From: an uncultured Lachnospiraceae bacterium
GTDB lineage: Bacteria; Bacillota; Clostridia; Lachnospirales; Lachnospiraceae
NCBI GenBank assembly: GCA_947650155.1
Contig: CANSUS010000004.1
Span: 1 to 64,000, forward strand
Direction: 5' to 3'
DNA length: 64,000 bases
Numbering within the stretch: the first letter of the stretch is position 1; every line of letters starts with the position of its first letter. This document shows positions 1-7,187 of this stretch, piece after piece. Under the pieces are notes generated by a model that had not been told where the DNA came from, did no database searches, and saw only the letters and a program-made list of their open reading frames with translations. The position numbers and the translations under genes are program-made.

Positions 1-268
1 CAATCTCTATTCCCTGCGATTCATAAAGATAAGGCGTAAACATTGTATTGGGTATCTCTATCTGAAATAAGTGTCTTTTCTCAGGATCAAATCTCCCGAA
101 TTCCCGATTGATTTCATTTGCCTTAGCTTGCACCTGCTCTGCCGACAAATGATACTTATTCCTTGCAGCATATTGTAAGACAGCCTCTGTTCCCCTTATC
201 CCGTCAAACTTCTGTTCTGCAATAAGCGTCTGACCATAATCAAACAATATCATTTTGGGTATTTTCAT
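1..268 (-). CDS. HAD-superfamily hydrolase, N-terminal part (cut by window edge)
   Basis: The first 89 codons of a gene running off the left edge are visible. The product begins MKIPKMILFDYGQTLI, which carries HAD motif I (hhhDxGxTL, nucleophile Asp in FDYGQTL). The second acidic residue of the common DxD form is replaced by Gly, a variant known in the family. HAD enzymes of this kind are usually small-molecule phosphatases or phosphoglycolate-like hydrolases in the cytoplasm. The substrate cannot be told from this fragment. The ATG at 268 is preceded by a GGAG box about 8 bases upstream. The helical cap region follows, and motifs II-IV are outside the window. Confidence 0.8.
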   Translation of the reverse strand, partial: MKIPKMILFDYGQTLIAEQKFDGIRGTEAVLQYAARNKYHLSAEQVQAKANEINREFGRFDPEKRHLFQIEIPNTMFTPYLYESQGIEI

Positions 269-451
269 GTAAATCTCCATTCCGCCGCCTTCCAGTTGGC
301 GGCACAAATAGTAATGAAAGTCTTCCAATCCTTCACGTTGCTGATAAAATAATTCTTAAAGAAGCTACACTACAAAGCACGGAGAGGTAAGTCGTAAGGA
401 CTTTCTTCGTTTTAGACAGCATGTAAATCAGTGTAAGTTTCATCTTTCAAG

Positions 452-897
452 CACAAATGGGTAAAAGCAGTCAAAGGCAATAAGGATGATACGAAAGATT
501 CCCCAAAATACCGTATACGCCTCGTCCGCACACATCTGGATTATATCACATCTGCAATAAATGATATAGACACTATGCTTGATTCTTTGAATGTCCTTAT
601 GAAAATGCCCTCCAGTTGCTATGTACCATTCCGGGTGTTGGCCGTAACAGTGCAATCACTGTTATCTCCGAAATTGGTACCGATATGACTCCGTTTTCTA
701 ATTCCAAACGCTTATGCTGTTGAGCAGGACTGACTCCCGGTAACAATGAATCTGCTGGTAAGAAGAAATCTGTCAGGATAACACGTGCCGGTGTCTACCT
801 CAAACCTGCATTGGTACAAGCTACCCATGTAGTCGTGAAATCTGATTCTTCTAGAATCACGAATATCATATCACGCATGAGGGCATTTACATCTTGA
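452..897 (+). pseudogene. IS110-family transposase remnant
   Basis: Two reading frames joined by a frameshift near 630 encode the C-terminal half of an IS110/IS116-type transposase. The first reads HKWVKAVKGNKDDT onward and the second IPGVGRNSAITVISEIGTD followed by AGLTPGNNESAGKKKS. The IPGVG and PGNNESAGKKKS blocks are hallmarks of the transposase_20 domain. There is an in-frame TGA between LCC and AGLTP (about 722), and the N-terminal DEDD catalytic domain is missing. The copy is dead. Its end abuts an IS256 fragment on the other strand, so the area was hit repeatedly by insertions and deletions. Confidence 0.8.
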
Positions 898-1003
898 TAT
901 TGTCATCTGTTCCATTTTTAATACTGATGTCGTTCTCTTTGAGGCAGCTTCGCATCATTTTCCGCATTGCTGCTTTTTGTAGATTTTCGTTTTTTCTTGC
1001 CAT
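887..1003 (-). pseudogene. IS256-family (mutator) transposase N-terminal remnant
   Basis: A GGAGG-led ATG at 1003 opens a 38-codon frame starting MARKNENLQKAAMRKMMRS and containing KENDISIKNGTDDNI. This resembles the first 35-40 residues of clostridial IS256-type transposases, which carry a KDGTDVN-like stretch there. The frame stops at 887, exactly where the IS110 remnant on the other strand ends. Only the start of the transposase gene survives; no catalytic domain is present. Confidence 0.6.
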
Positions 1004-1070
1004 AGTAAAACCTCCAAACTGAGTAATCTTATCTTATATCAGATTTTGAGTTTACACAAAACTTGAAACG

Positions 1071-1199
1071 CTCTCGGAGGCGCTGTATCAGACGGTGGAA
1101 GAATTTGCTTATGTCACGTACAACCATATCCGCCCTCACAGCTATAACGGGTACCGCACGCCTTATCAGGCACGTGCATGTACTGCTTCACATATATAA
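1071..1199 (+). pseudogene. Integrase-core (IS3/IS481-like) transposase C-terminal remnant
   Basis: About 42 codons encode ALYQTVEEFAYVTYNHIRPH followed by NGYRTPYQARA and a stop. The YNHIRPH...GYRTP pattern is typical of the C-terminal end of DDE (rve) transposases of the IS3 and IS481 groups. The catalytic D, D and E positions lie upstream and are absent, and no intact partner frame is present. The frame begins abruptly at a junction with non-coding sequence near 1070. Confidence 0.65.
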
Positions 1200-1224
1200 A
1201 AACGGATTTTATTAGCCGTAAGTA

Positions 1225-2007
1225 TTACAAAAATGCTTGACCACTACAATTGTATCCTGCGTATGGCAAATCAACTTTTTCAATAGGAACCTCTGTTAAT
1301 CCTAATTTCTTTGCTGCCAACAATCTATGATGCCCATCCACTACATACATTTTCCCATTATATTCCACGTATTTTATTGGTTCTTGGATTCCATTCATTT
1401 TAATATCATCCATTAAGGCATTCATTTTGTTTTTACTTAATGTCTGCGAATGGGTAGGTTGTAAATCAAAAGGATTGGTTTTGCTAACCGTTCCTAATAC
1501 TCCTGTACCACCCTCACTCTCTCTCCTAAGCGCCAGCACCTCCTCATAATCCACTCTGCTCAAAGCCTCATACTCCATCAGCCTCTGCTGTCCTATCAGC
1601 TCTTCCCTTGTCGACTCCATTCTGCTTCCGTTCCGCAGAAAATCCTGATTTCTTTCCCATGATGCCAGTTCCTCCGGCGACACCAGAAGCTCCTGTACTT
1701 CTCTGATCTCTATCCTGTCCGCTGCATACGCTTTCCGGCGTATTCTCGCCATTGCCTGATATTCATACGCCCTGCTTATCCCCAGCAGATCCTCTTTTAT
1801 GATCTCATCTAGTTTCCCCGGCTTCCAGAAGCTCCCATACTCTGCCGCCCCCTCTCCGGGCAGCCACATCACTTCCGTACTTTCCGCCGATGTACCTCTC
1901 CGCTCCAGCCCGTTTCTTCTTCTCCCCAAAGCCTCTGCCGCTTCTCCTGACTTTCCTGCCCCGTACCCGGCAAGCCCCATCTTTCCCAGTTCTTCCGCAG
2001 ACGACAT
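1225..2007 (-). CDS. Orphan polymorphic-toxin cassette with ParB-like C-terminal domain
   Basis: A 260-residue frame whose first ~170 residues are a near copy of the pre-toxin region of the full LXG toxin at 3597-5621. The last ~90 residues are different. This unique tip contains VVDGHHRLLAA (about residues 222-232), the signature of ParB/sulfiredoxin-like domains used as toxin tips in bacterial polymorphic toxins. The junction follows GGTGV, as in the full toxin. Relative to that toxin it lacks 32 residues (96 bp), apparently by deletion between short GAG-GC-rich repeats. It has no LXG domain. Its ATG lies directly against an AGAGG stretch, too close to act as a normal ribosome binding site. 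I infer a silent spare cassette that could be swapped onto the toxin by recombination. It might instead be a weakly expressed truncated toxin. Confidence 0.7.
   Translation of the reverse strand: MSSAEELGKMGLAGYGAGKSGEAAEALGRRRNGLERRGTSAESTEVMWLPGEGAAEYGSFWKPGKLDEIIKEDLLGISRAYEYQAMARIRRKAYAADRIEIREVQELLVSPEELASWERNQDFLRNGSRMESTREELIGQQRLMEYEALSRVDYEEVLALRRESEGGTGVLGTVSKTNPFDLQPTHSQTLSKNKMNALMDDIKMNGIQEPIKYVEYNGKMYVVDGHHRLLAAKKLGLTEVPIEKVDLPYAGYNCSGQAFL
1497..1998 (-). repeat. Pre-toxin duplication, copy A
   Basis: This stretch is nearly identical to 3890-4487 apart from scattered substitutions and one 96-bp deletion. It encodes the shared linker (from EELGKMGLAGYGAG to SEGGTGV) that precedes both toxin tips. 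Homology stops sharply at the toxin-tip junction on one side. On the other it stops at a 17-base stretch (about 2001-2017) that matches the inside of the WXG100-like gene at 5777-5793. This suggests recombination joined the cassette to sequence from a second, lost module. Confidence 0.85.
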
Positions 2008-2021
2008 CCTCTCTAAGTTAC

Positions 2022-2270
2022 TTGGAAGAACGACCTTATAACAACATATACCAAAATGTAAAACAGGATGCTGATTATCTGGAAGCTACGACGAAAGAAA
2101 CCGAACTCAGCCAGCAATACAAAGAATTGGATTTATCGGATGAACAGAGAAAAATCATAATACAATAGACCGATGCCATCCAAGCACAGGAATCTGCTTA
2201 CACAGCAGTTGTTTTCCGCATGGGTATGCAATTGTGTTTTTTCCTGCTAATACAACTATTTAACTTGTAA
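2022..2270 (+). pseudogene. Broken small helical-protein gene, family not identified
   Basis: The + strand reads YLEERPYNNIYQNVKQDADY, then KELDLSDEQRKIIIQ, a TAG stop at 2166, and then TDAIQAQESAYTAVVFRMGMQ to a stop at 2270. The charged, helical N-terminal part and the continuing sensible translation after the stop suggest a CAA-to-TAG nonsense change in a small protein. The layout resembles short helical proteins often linked to phage or mobile DNA in Lachnospiraceae (possibly a DUF6664/DUF6809-like family), but I cannot name the family. The true 5' end is missing because the toxin cassette was joined at about 2020. Confidence 0.35.
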
Positions 2271-2436
2271 AAGTGGATAAAAAACCAGCGATATTTCATG
2301 ACTTATTAAGGTCTTAGAAATGCCGCTGATACTGTGTTTTTACCTAAACTCCTTCTCCCCTAGTGCGTGCCATTGTAACATGGGTTTAGGGAAGTGTAAA
2401 GGAAAATAAAGACAAAACTGATAGGTATTGTATCTA

Positions 2437-2874
2437 TTATTCTTCTAAAGTCTCTTTTAAAGAAAAAATATAATTCATTGGCTTTTTGCAATATTGATTT
2501 GCCTTTGAATTTTTCATAGCCTCTAGCAGATTCTCTACTTTGGGTGCATAAACCATATCTCCTACAAGAAACATCGCACCAATTTCTTGTACATATTCAA
2601 CCAATAAAATAAATTTTGTTTTTGTCAATCGACGCAAATCTAAGCGACAATCTATTTCATCCAGTATGTTCTCTACATAAACGAACTCTATACACGTTTC
2701 ATCTGGTTTCCCATACTGGATAATATCTTTTGACCAACTTTTTTCCTGTTCAAGGAACGTAATCTCATGAGATGGTTGCATCTCGCCTTTCCATGAAATT
2801 ATCTCATCGCGACTTAATTTGTCAATATTTACTCTTGCAGGTATAATATTGCATTGAAACTGCCATATTGCCAT
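2437..2874 (-). CDS. Putative immunity protein (unknown family)
   Basis: This encodes a 145-residue acidic cytoplasmic protein starting MAIWQFQCNIIPARVNIDKL. The start at 2874 is chosen because GGAGG lies 7 bases upstream; an in-frame ATG 28 codons earlier gives an arginine-rich tail with no ribosome binding site. There is no signal peptide or membrane segment. I do not recognise the family. Its place between the toxin/immunity pair and the orphan ParB-like cassette, its small size and its AT-rich composition all fit an immunity protein. It would then neutralise the orphan cassette's toxin. That role is inferred from position only. Confidence 0.5.
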   Translation of the reverse strand: MAIWQFQCNIIPARVNIDKLSRDEIISWKGEMQPSHEITFLEQEKSWSKDIIQYGKPDETCIEFVYVENILDEIDCRLDLRRLTKTKFILLVEYVQEIGAMFLVGDMVYAPKVENLLEAMKNSKANQYCKKPMNYIFSLKETLEE

Positions 2875-3018
2875 TTTTATTCCTCCTGTTCTTACTTCTT
2901 CTCCCCAAAACCTCCTCCGCTTCGCCTGTAGTGGTTCTTTCCCAGCCCTCCCACGCATTCATGCCTAGAAGGGTTCGTGTACCATAGGAGATTCCCATAC
3001 AGGAACGGTTCCAAAATG

Positions 3019-3585
3019 CTATACTACACTAATCTCAGTTAACGAAATACCCGTAATATTTTCCTTTTCAATTAAATTTCTAAATCTCTCAGATACAAAT
3101 ATTGGAATTTGTTGTCTATTTGACAATTTAAAAACATCTGCATCATCAGTTTTATCCGCATATATACCATATTTGCTCACTGTATATATTGTACCTAATC
3201 CCTCAATTTCTGTTGCAAAATATTTTGATTTATCCAAACACAATGCGTCTACGCTTTTGATGATATTTGCAATATAATACTCTTTAAAATTGTTTTTATT
3301 ATTTTTTTCTTTTATTTTAACTTTTATAAACTGTATTTCTGTATTAACTGACTCTAATAATATTTTCAATTTATTTGATACCAAAAACCATCCTTTATCA
3401 TTGGCAAGATAATCCGTCCAAATATCCCCTTCTTCCTTTGTATAAAAAAACTCAAATCTATCATCCCATCCTTCAAAATATTTTCCAACATTTAATGTAT
3501 TTTGTTGGATTCCATAATCATTTACATAATGACACACTATGTCATTCTCTCTTTCTATATCCATTTGCATTTTATAATATTTCAT
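3019..3585 (-). CDS. Imm11/DUF1629-like immunity protein
   Basis: This encodes a 188-residue protein directly downstream of the LXG-AHH toxin gene (11 bp gap). The pattern is that of the Imm11/DUF1629 (or related Imm43) immunity families. It has GWFLVSNKLKILLES, then YYIANIIKSVDALCLDKSKY, and ends with IPIFVSERFRNLIEKENITG. Such proteins bind and block the cognate nuclease in the producing cell. No signal peptide is present, as expected for a cytoplasmic antidote. The gene is strikingly AT-rich next to the GC-rich toxin gene, a usual sign that tip and immunity genes are exchanged together by transfer. The start at 3585 is the only reasonable ATG. Confidence 0.65.
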   Translation of the reverse strand: MKYYKMQMDIERENDIVCHYVNDYGIQQNTLNVGKYFEGWDDRFEFFYTKEEGDIWTDYLANDKGWFLVSNKLKILLESVNTEIQFIKVKIKEKNNKNNFKEYYIANIIKSVDALCLDKSKYFATEIEGLGTIYTVSKYGIYADKTDDADVFKLSNRQQIPIFVSERFRNLIEKENITGISLTEISVV

Positions 3586-3596
3586 ATATTATCTCC

Positions 3597-5621
3597 CTAT
3601 TTCCAATAATCCTTATATAACATATCAGGATTTGATTTCACATTATTCTTTAAATTATCAAATAGCTTAAGAAATATATCCTTGTCTCCTTGTGCAATAT
3701 CGTCAAATTGTTTCATACTATTAAGAATATATTCATGATAAGCATTTGGATGACGTCCTTGATGTGGTAACAGATCCTTATTCCATGCATCATCTAAATC
3801 TAATTCATATTTCTTTGCGATTTCCTCTAGCTGAGGTGTATAGGTTGTACTCTTATTTGTTGCATAATGATGTACTTGATTAGGTTTAGATACTCCTGTA
3901 CCACCCTCACTCCCTCTCCTAAGCGCCAGCACCTCCTCATAATCCACTCTGCTCAATGCCTCATACTCCATCAGCCTCTGCTGTCCTATCAGCTCTTCCC
4001 TTGTCGGCTCCATCCTGCTTCCATTCCGCAGAAAATCCTGATACCTTTCCCATGATGCCAGTTCCTCCGGCGACACCAGAAGTTCCGGTACTTCTCTGAT
4101 CTCTATCCTGTCCGCCGCATACGCTTCCCGGCGTATTCTCGCCATTGCCTGATATTCATACGCCCTGCCTATCCCCAGCAGATCCTCTTTTATGATCTCA
4201 TCTAGTCTCCCCGGCTTCCAGAAGCTCCCATACTCTGCCGCATCCTCTCCGGGCAGCCGCATCACTTCCGTACTTTCCGCCGATGTACCTCTCCGCTCCA
4301 GCCCGTTTCTTCTTCTCCCCAAAGCCTCCGCCACTGGACGGATTCTGCTCAGTGTCCCATAAATTCCAACGCAGGACAGCGTCTCGATTATCATCACCTG
4401 GCTGCCGGACATCCCGTAAGCCTCTGCCGCTTCTCCTGCCTTTCCTGCCCCGTACCCGGCAAGCCCCATCTTTCCCAGCTCTTCCGCTGCTCCCCTCACG
4501 CCTGCCTGTCCCCAGGCACGCCACAGCGTACAGCCCATTCCCCAGGCTTCCACTGCCCATGTGCTTCCTTCCCCTATTGCCTGATAGGCTCCGTGCAGCT
4601 GCTCGGGCAGCAGGTCCCTGATCGGATTCCCGGCTGCGCTTGTGATATCCCCTGCCCTTCCCAACGCTATATTGTGGAATCCTTCCATGACTTTTGCATC
4701 CTGATAGGCCACTGCTGTAAAAGTCAGCGTCCCCAGCACCGCCTCCCCCAGAAATGCTGCTGCCGGTGCGGCGCTGAATCCGCTGCCGATTACGACTGCC
4801 GCTGAAACAAGGACAAATGCTCCTGCCACGGTTCCTTCTATTACCTGCTGCCTGCCAAGCTCTTCCCTCTGACGTGCCATAATCCTGTCCTGGCAGCTAA
4901 GCATCTGCTCTTCCATGCCGGGCACTGCCTCCAGCAGATACCCCCTTCTCTCCTCCGCCAGTTCTTCCAGCCTGGCCGTTTCCTCATATTCCAGCAGTTC
5001 TCCTGCCCGGTATCCGCCGATGCGGACGCTTCCCTTCCCGCTTACCCTGCCTATCAGGCTCTCTAACTTCTCCATCGCCTCTTCCATGTCCGCAAAATCA
5101 GACGCAAGGCGGGCCTCTTCATATTCCCCCACTTCTTCCCACAGCCCCTGCACCTCCCTGTGCATCTCCCGGAATCCGGTTTCCACTTCCGCCGTGGGCG
5201 GGGCCGATATGCTGACAATGTCCCCCACTCCGGCAAGGAGCCTTTCTAACTGTGCCGCTTCCTCCAGAAAGGACGCCTCCCCCTTTTCCAGCACCCCTGC
5301 CTGCTCTTCCAGGCTCTCCTGGGCAATCTCCCCCGCGCGGGTGTCCGCCTCTATCCCATAGTATCCGGCTGCATACTGCAGATACCGGTACGCCATTTCC
5401 GCTGCCAGCTGCCCAAACTGCCCCAGCAGGCATCCGTGGACTTCCCTCATGTAGTTTCCTGCCGCTTCTGCTGCTGCCCCGGCTGCCTTTTCCGCCAGAC
5501 AGTTAAGGAGTTCTCCAAGGCTCTGCATGGCCTGCTCCGTCCAGGCCGTCCATTCCCCCAGCGTCCTCTCCGCCGAAAGCTCCATTTCCTCCACTTCTTC
5601 CATGATAACATAATATCCCAT
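3597..5621 (-). CDS. LXG-domain polymorphic toxin with AHH nuclease tip
   Basis: A 674-residue type VII secretion (T7SSb) effector. Residues ~15-230 are long helices with GNYMREVHGCLLGQFGQL, the layout of the LXG secretion domain. Residues ~265-315 are hydrophobic (AGAFVLVSAAVVIGSG), a likely membrane-penetrating central segment. Residues ~370-575 are the linker shared with the orphan cassette. The last 97 residues are the toxin tip, with QVHHYATN at ~583 and HQGRHPNAYHEYI at ~620. Paired HH and HPxAYHEY motifs identify the AHH family of HNH/endonuclease-VII-fold nucleases, so the expected activity is DNA or RNA cleavage in a rival cell. It lies in an operon with DUF4176 and two WXG100-like partners upstream and an immunity gene downstream. 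No T7SS core gene (EssC) is in this window. Confidence 0.8.
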   Translation of the reverse strand: MGYYVIMEEVEEMELSAERTLGEWTAWTEQAMQSLGELLNCLAEKAAGAAAEAAGNYMREVHGCLLGQFGQLAAEMAYRYLQYAAGYYGIEADTRAGEIAQESLEEQAGVLEKGEASFLEEAAQLERLLAGVGDIVSISAPPTAEVETGFREMHREVQGLWEEVGEYEEARLASDFADMEEAMEKLESLIGRVSGKGSVRIGGYRAGELLEYEETARLEELAEERRGYLLEAVPGMEEQMLSCQDRIMARQREELGRQQVIEGTVAGAFVLVSAAVVIGSGFSAAPAAAFLGEAVLGTLTFTAVAYQDAKVMEGFHNIALGRAGDITSAAGNPIRDLLPEQLHGAYQAIGEGSTWAVEAWGMGCTLWRAWGQAGVRGAAEELGKMGLAGYGAGKAGEAAEAYGMSGSQVMIIETLSCVGIYGTLSRIRPVAEALGRRRNGLERRGTSAESTEVMRLPGEDAAEYGSFWKPGRLDEIIKEDLLGIGRAYEYQAMARIRREAYAADRIEIREVPELLVSPEELASWERYQDFLRNGSRMEPTREELIGQQRLMEYEALSRVDYEEVLALRRGSEGGTGVSKPNQVHHYATNKSTTYTPQLEEIAKKYELDLDDAWNKDLLPHQGRHPNAYHEYILNSMKQFDDIAQGDKDIFLKLFDNLKNNVKSNPDMLYKDYWK
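3890..4487 (-). repeat. Pre-toxin duplication, copy B (inside LXG toxin gene)
   Basis: This is the complete copy of the shared linker, embedded in the LXG toxin gene. It contains the 32-codon segment (YGMSG...RPVAEA) that copy A has lost. High identity over about 500 bp in direct orientation, 2.4 kb apart, provides a substrate for homologous exchange of toxin tips. Confidence 0.85.
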
Positions 5622-5641
5622 TTCCTTACACCCCTCCGTTT

Positions 5642-5935
5642 TTATTGTCCCGCCGGCCCTCTTCCCGCAAGGCTCTCCATGACCAGTCCCGCCTCAAACC
5701 AGAAGAAGTTTTGGATGGACTCTTCCAGCCTTCCGCAGTCTTCTTCCAGAAGCTTCCTGTAGCTTTCCAGAAGGGACGACATCCTCTCTAAATCTTCCCG
5801 GTATCTTTCCAGTGTTTCCAGTTCACTTCTTCCTTTCGGATTCCTTATCCGGGTCTGTGCCATGCCTGCCGCTGCACGCAGGTTTTCTATGGCCCCTGTT
5901 ACGCTTTCTTTGTCTATTGCGATCCTGTCTCCCAT
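5642..5935 (-). CDS. WXG100-like T7SS partner protein (DUF5344/TIGR04197-like)
   Basis: A 97-residue, all-helical protein ending about 20 bp before the LXG toxin gene. It has IDKESVTGAIENLRAAAGM near the N-terminus and a central helix-turn region. The layout is that of the small alpha-helical partners encoded just upstream of LXG toxins (the YwqI/Lap type), which pair with the LXG domain and present it to the EssC secretion machine. The ATG at 5935 follows GGAGG with 7 bases between. An internal 17-base stretch (5777-5793) recurs at the edge of the orphan cassette at about 2001-2017. Confidence 0.65.
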   Translation of the reverse strand: MGDRIAIDKESVTGAIENLRAAAGMAQTRIRNPKGRSELETLERYREDLERMSSLLESYRKLLEEDCGRLEESIQNFFWFEAGLVMESLAGRGPAGQ

Positions 5936-5987
5936 TCGTTTTCCTCCTTCTTTTCTGATTTCTTATTCCGGTATTTCATAAAATGAT

Positions 5988-6398
5988 TCAGTGATCCTGT
6001 CTTGCCAGTTCTTCATGCAGAAAGGAAATCCTTGACCTCAGGCTGACGATGTCCGCCCGGCATTCCCGGATCTCTTCCTCTTTTTTCTTAATGGCGTCGT
6101 TCAGTTCTTCCAAAACCTCCTCTATTCCTTTCTTATAATTATCGTAAGGTTTGATCAGCTCCTGCGCCGTTCTCAGCCTGTACTGCCTCCGTCTTTCCCC
6201 TTCCCACCGTTCCTGTGTCATAACTCCCGCATTCAGCTCCTGTACCAGTTCCCCTGTCTCTTCCGCTGCCCTGTTTACCGCCGGCCTTATCCTTGTCAGT
6301 TCCGTCACTTCTCTCTGCAGCCTGTCTAGCTTCCTGCTGCATTCCTCTATCTGCGCCTCCGCACTGCTTATCTGTGCCCGTATCCCCGCTCTTGACAT
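5988..6398 (-). CDS. LXG-toxin partner protein (DUF5082/YwqH-like coiled coil)
   Basis: A 136-residue protein made almost wholly of heptad-rich helices. It contains QISSAEAQIEECSRKLDRLQ, a middle turn, then EELNDAIKKKEEEIRECRAD. Together with the next gene it matches the usual pair of helical adaptors (DUF5082 and DUF5344 types) that precede LXG effectors. These bind the effector N-terminus and travel with it through the T7SSb channel. The GGAGG box sits 8 bases before the ATG at 6398. It is second in the presumed operon. Confidence 0.6.
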   Translation of the reverse strand: MSRAGIRAQISSAEAQIEECSRKLDRLQREVTELTRIRPAVNRAAEETGELVQELNAGVMTQERWEGERRRQYRLRTAQELIKPYDNYKKGIEEVLEELNDAIKKKEEEIRECRADIVSLRSRISFLHEELARQDH

Positions 6399-6440
6399 GA
6401 TGCCTGCCTCCTTCCCTGTCCGTTTTCTCTGTCGGTTTTC

Positions 6441-6761
6441 CTAACAGTCCTTCTTTCTCTCTTTTTCTATCTTCTCAAGCCCCAGGCTGATATTGGCAAG
6501 CATTCTTTCCTCATCCGCATCTTCATACCCCCGGTATACCACCTCCGCAATGTCTTCTTTTTTAAAATACAGGATATTGTCCCCCATCAGCCCTTCCGGG
6601 TAGGTGCATGCCCCGTAATCAAAATATTCCTCCCCTTTCTCCAGTTTTGCATACACTGCCCTTGCGACTACCATAAGCTTCTTTACGCTTCCTTTCACAA
6701 CCACTGTGCTTCCAATCGGCAGAAACGCCTTTTCTCCTGCTTCTTTCTTCATTCCTTCCAT
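6441..6761 (-). CDS. DUF4176 protein of the LXG toxin operon
   Basis: A 106-residue protein with the DUF4176 pattern: FLPIGSTVVVKGSVKKLMVV, then YFDYGACTYPEGLMG and VYRGYEDADEERML. DUF4176 genes are common first members of type VII LXG toxin operons. Their biochemical role is not known; a link to secretion or effector pre-complex assembly is inferred from linkage. The ATG at 6761 is preferred because GGAGG lies 8 bases ahead; an in-frame ATG at 6776 sits directly on that box. It is first gene of the leftward operon. Confidence 0.75.
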   Translation of the reverse strand: MEGMKKEAGEKAFLPIGSTVVVKGSVKKLMVVARAVYAKLEKGEEYFDYGACTYPEGLMGDNILYFKKEDIAEVVYRGYEDADEERMLANISLGLEKIEKERKKDC

Positions 6762-6929
6762 TTCCTTTTCCTCCATTTTGTTTTCTTCCCTCGGCAGTGT
6801 GTAAACGAAATAAACGCCTCCTGCTGCCAGCCAGAGAAATAAAATTTCGCTGCGATAAAAACTGACATTTTTTAGTTTCTGTTCCGCTGCACTTTTACTT
6901 ATATGACAAGATTCTACACTATTCTTTAA

Positions 6930-6982
6930 AAAAAACTTATACCAAAAGTGGACTTTTTTTCCAATTTTGGTATAAGTTTTTT
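6930..6982. repeat. Inverted repeat in the 6.76-7.19 kb gene-free stretch
   Basis: Two 18-base arms at 6930-6947 and 6965-6982, both with core ACTTATACCAAAA / TTTTGGTATAAGT, are perfect inverted copies around a 17-base loop. They lie upstream of the leftward LXG operon and downstream of the GH127 gene. The arms end in A and T runs, so it could end transcription in either direction, or be an operator or an old insertion end. The rest of the gene-free stretch holds only the terminator at 7034-7060 and AT-rich sequence. Confidence 0.55.
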
Positions 6983-7033
6983 AAATGCCCGAATATTGCA
7001 TGTTTCTGACCCTTTTTCTGCTATTTAATTGCA

Positions 7034-7060
7034 TAAAAAAACCTAACCATGTTGGTTAGG
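7034..7060 (-). terminator. Rho-independent terminator after GH127 gene
   Basis: On the minus strand a CCTAACC / GGTTAGG hairpin (7042-7060) is followed by a run of seven or more T. It lies about 130 bases past the stop of the GH127 gene and would end its transcript before the toxin operon. Confidence 0.75.
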
Positions 7061-7187
7061 TCAGACTGTTGCAGCCAAAGCACCTCTGGCAGTATCTAAG
7101 CCAGAAGCATTTTATTGTCAGGACAGATATAACAATCATAATACTATTCAGCAGAAACCGGGCAATTTAAGCAGGAGGGAGGCTGTG

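Noticed and set aside
440-655. Minus-strand 71-codon frame
   Set aside because: Antisense to the IS110 transposase remnant, no ribosome binding site, no recognisable domain.
4198-5506. Long open frames on both strands within the LXG toxin gene
   Set aside because: High GC and lack of stops explain them; the 674-codon frame alone has the conserved domain order and an operon context.
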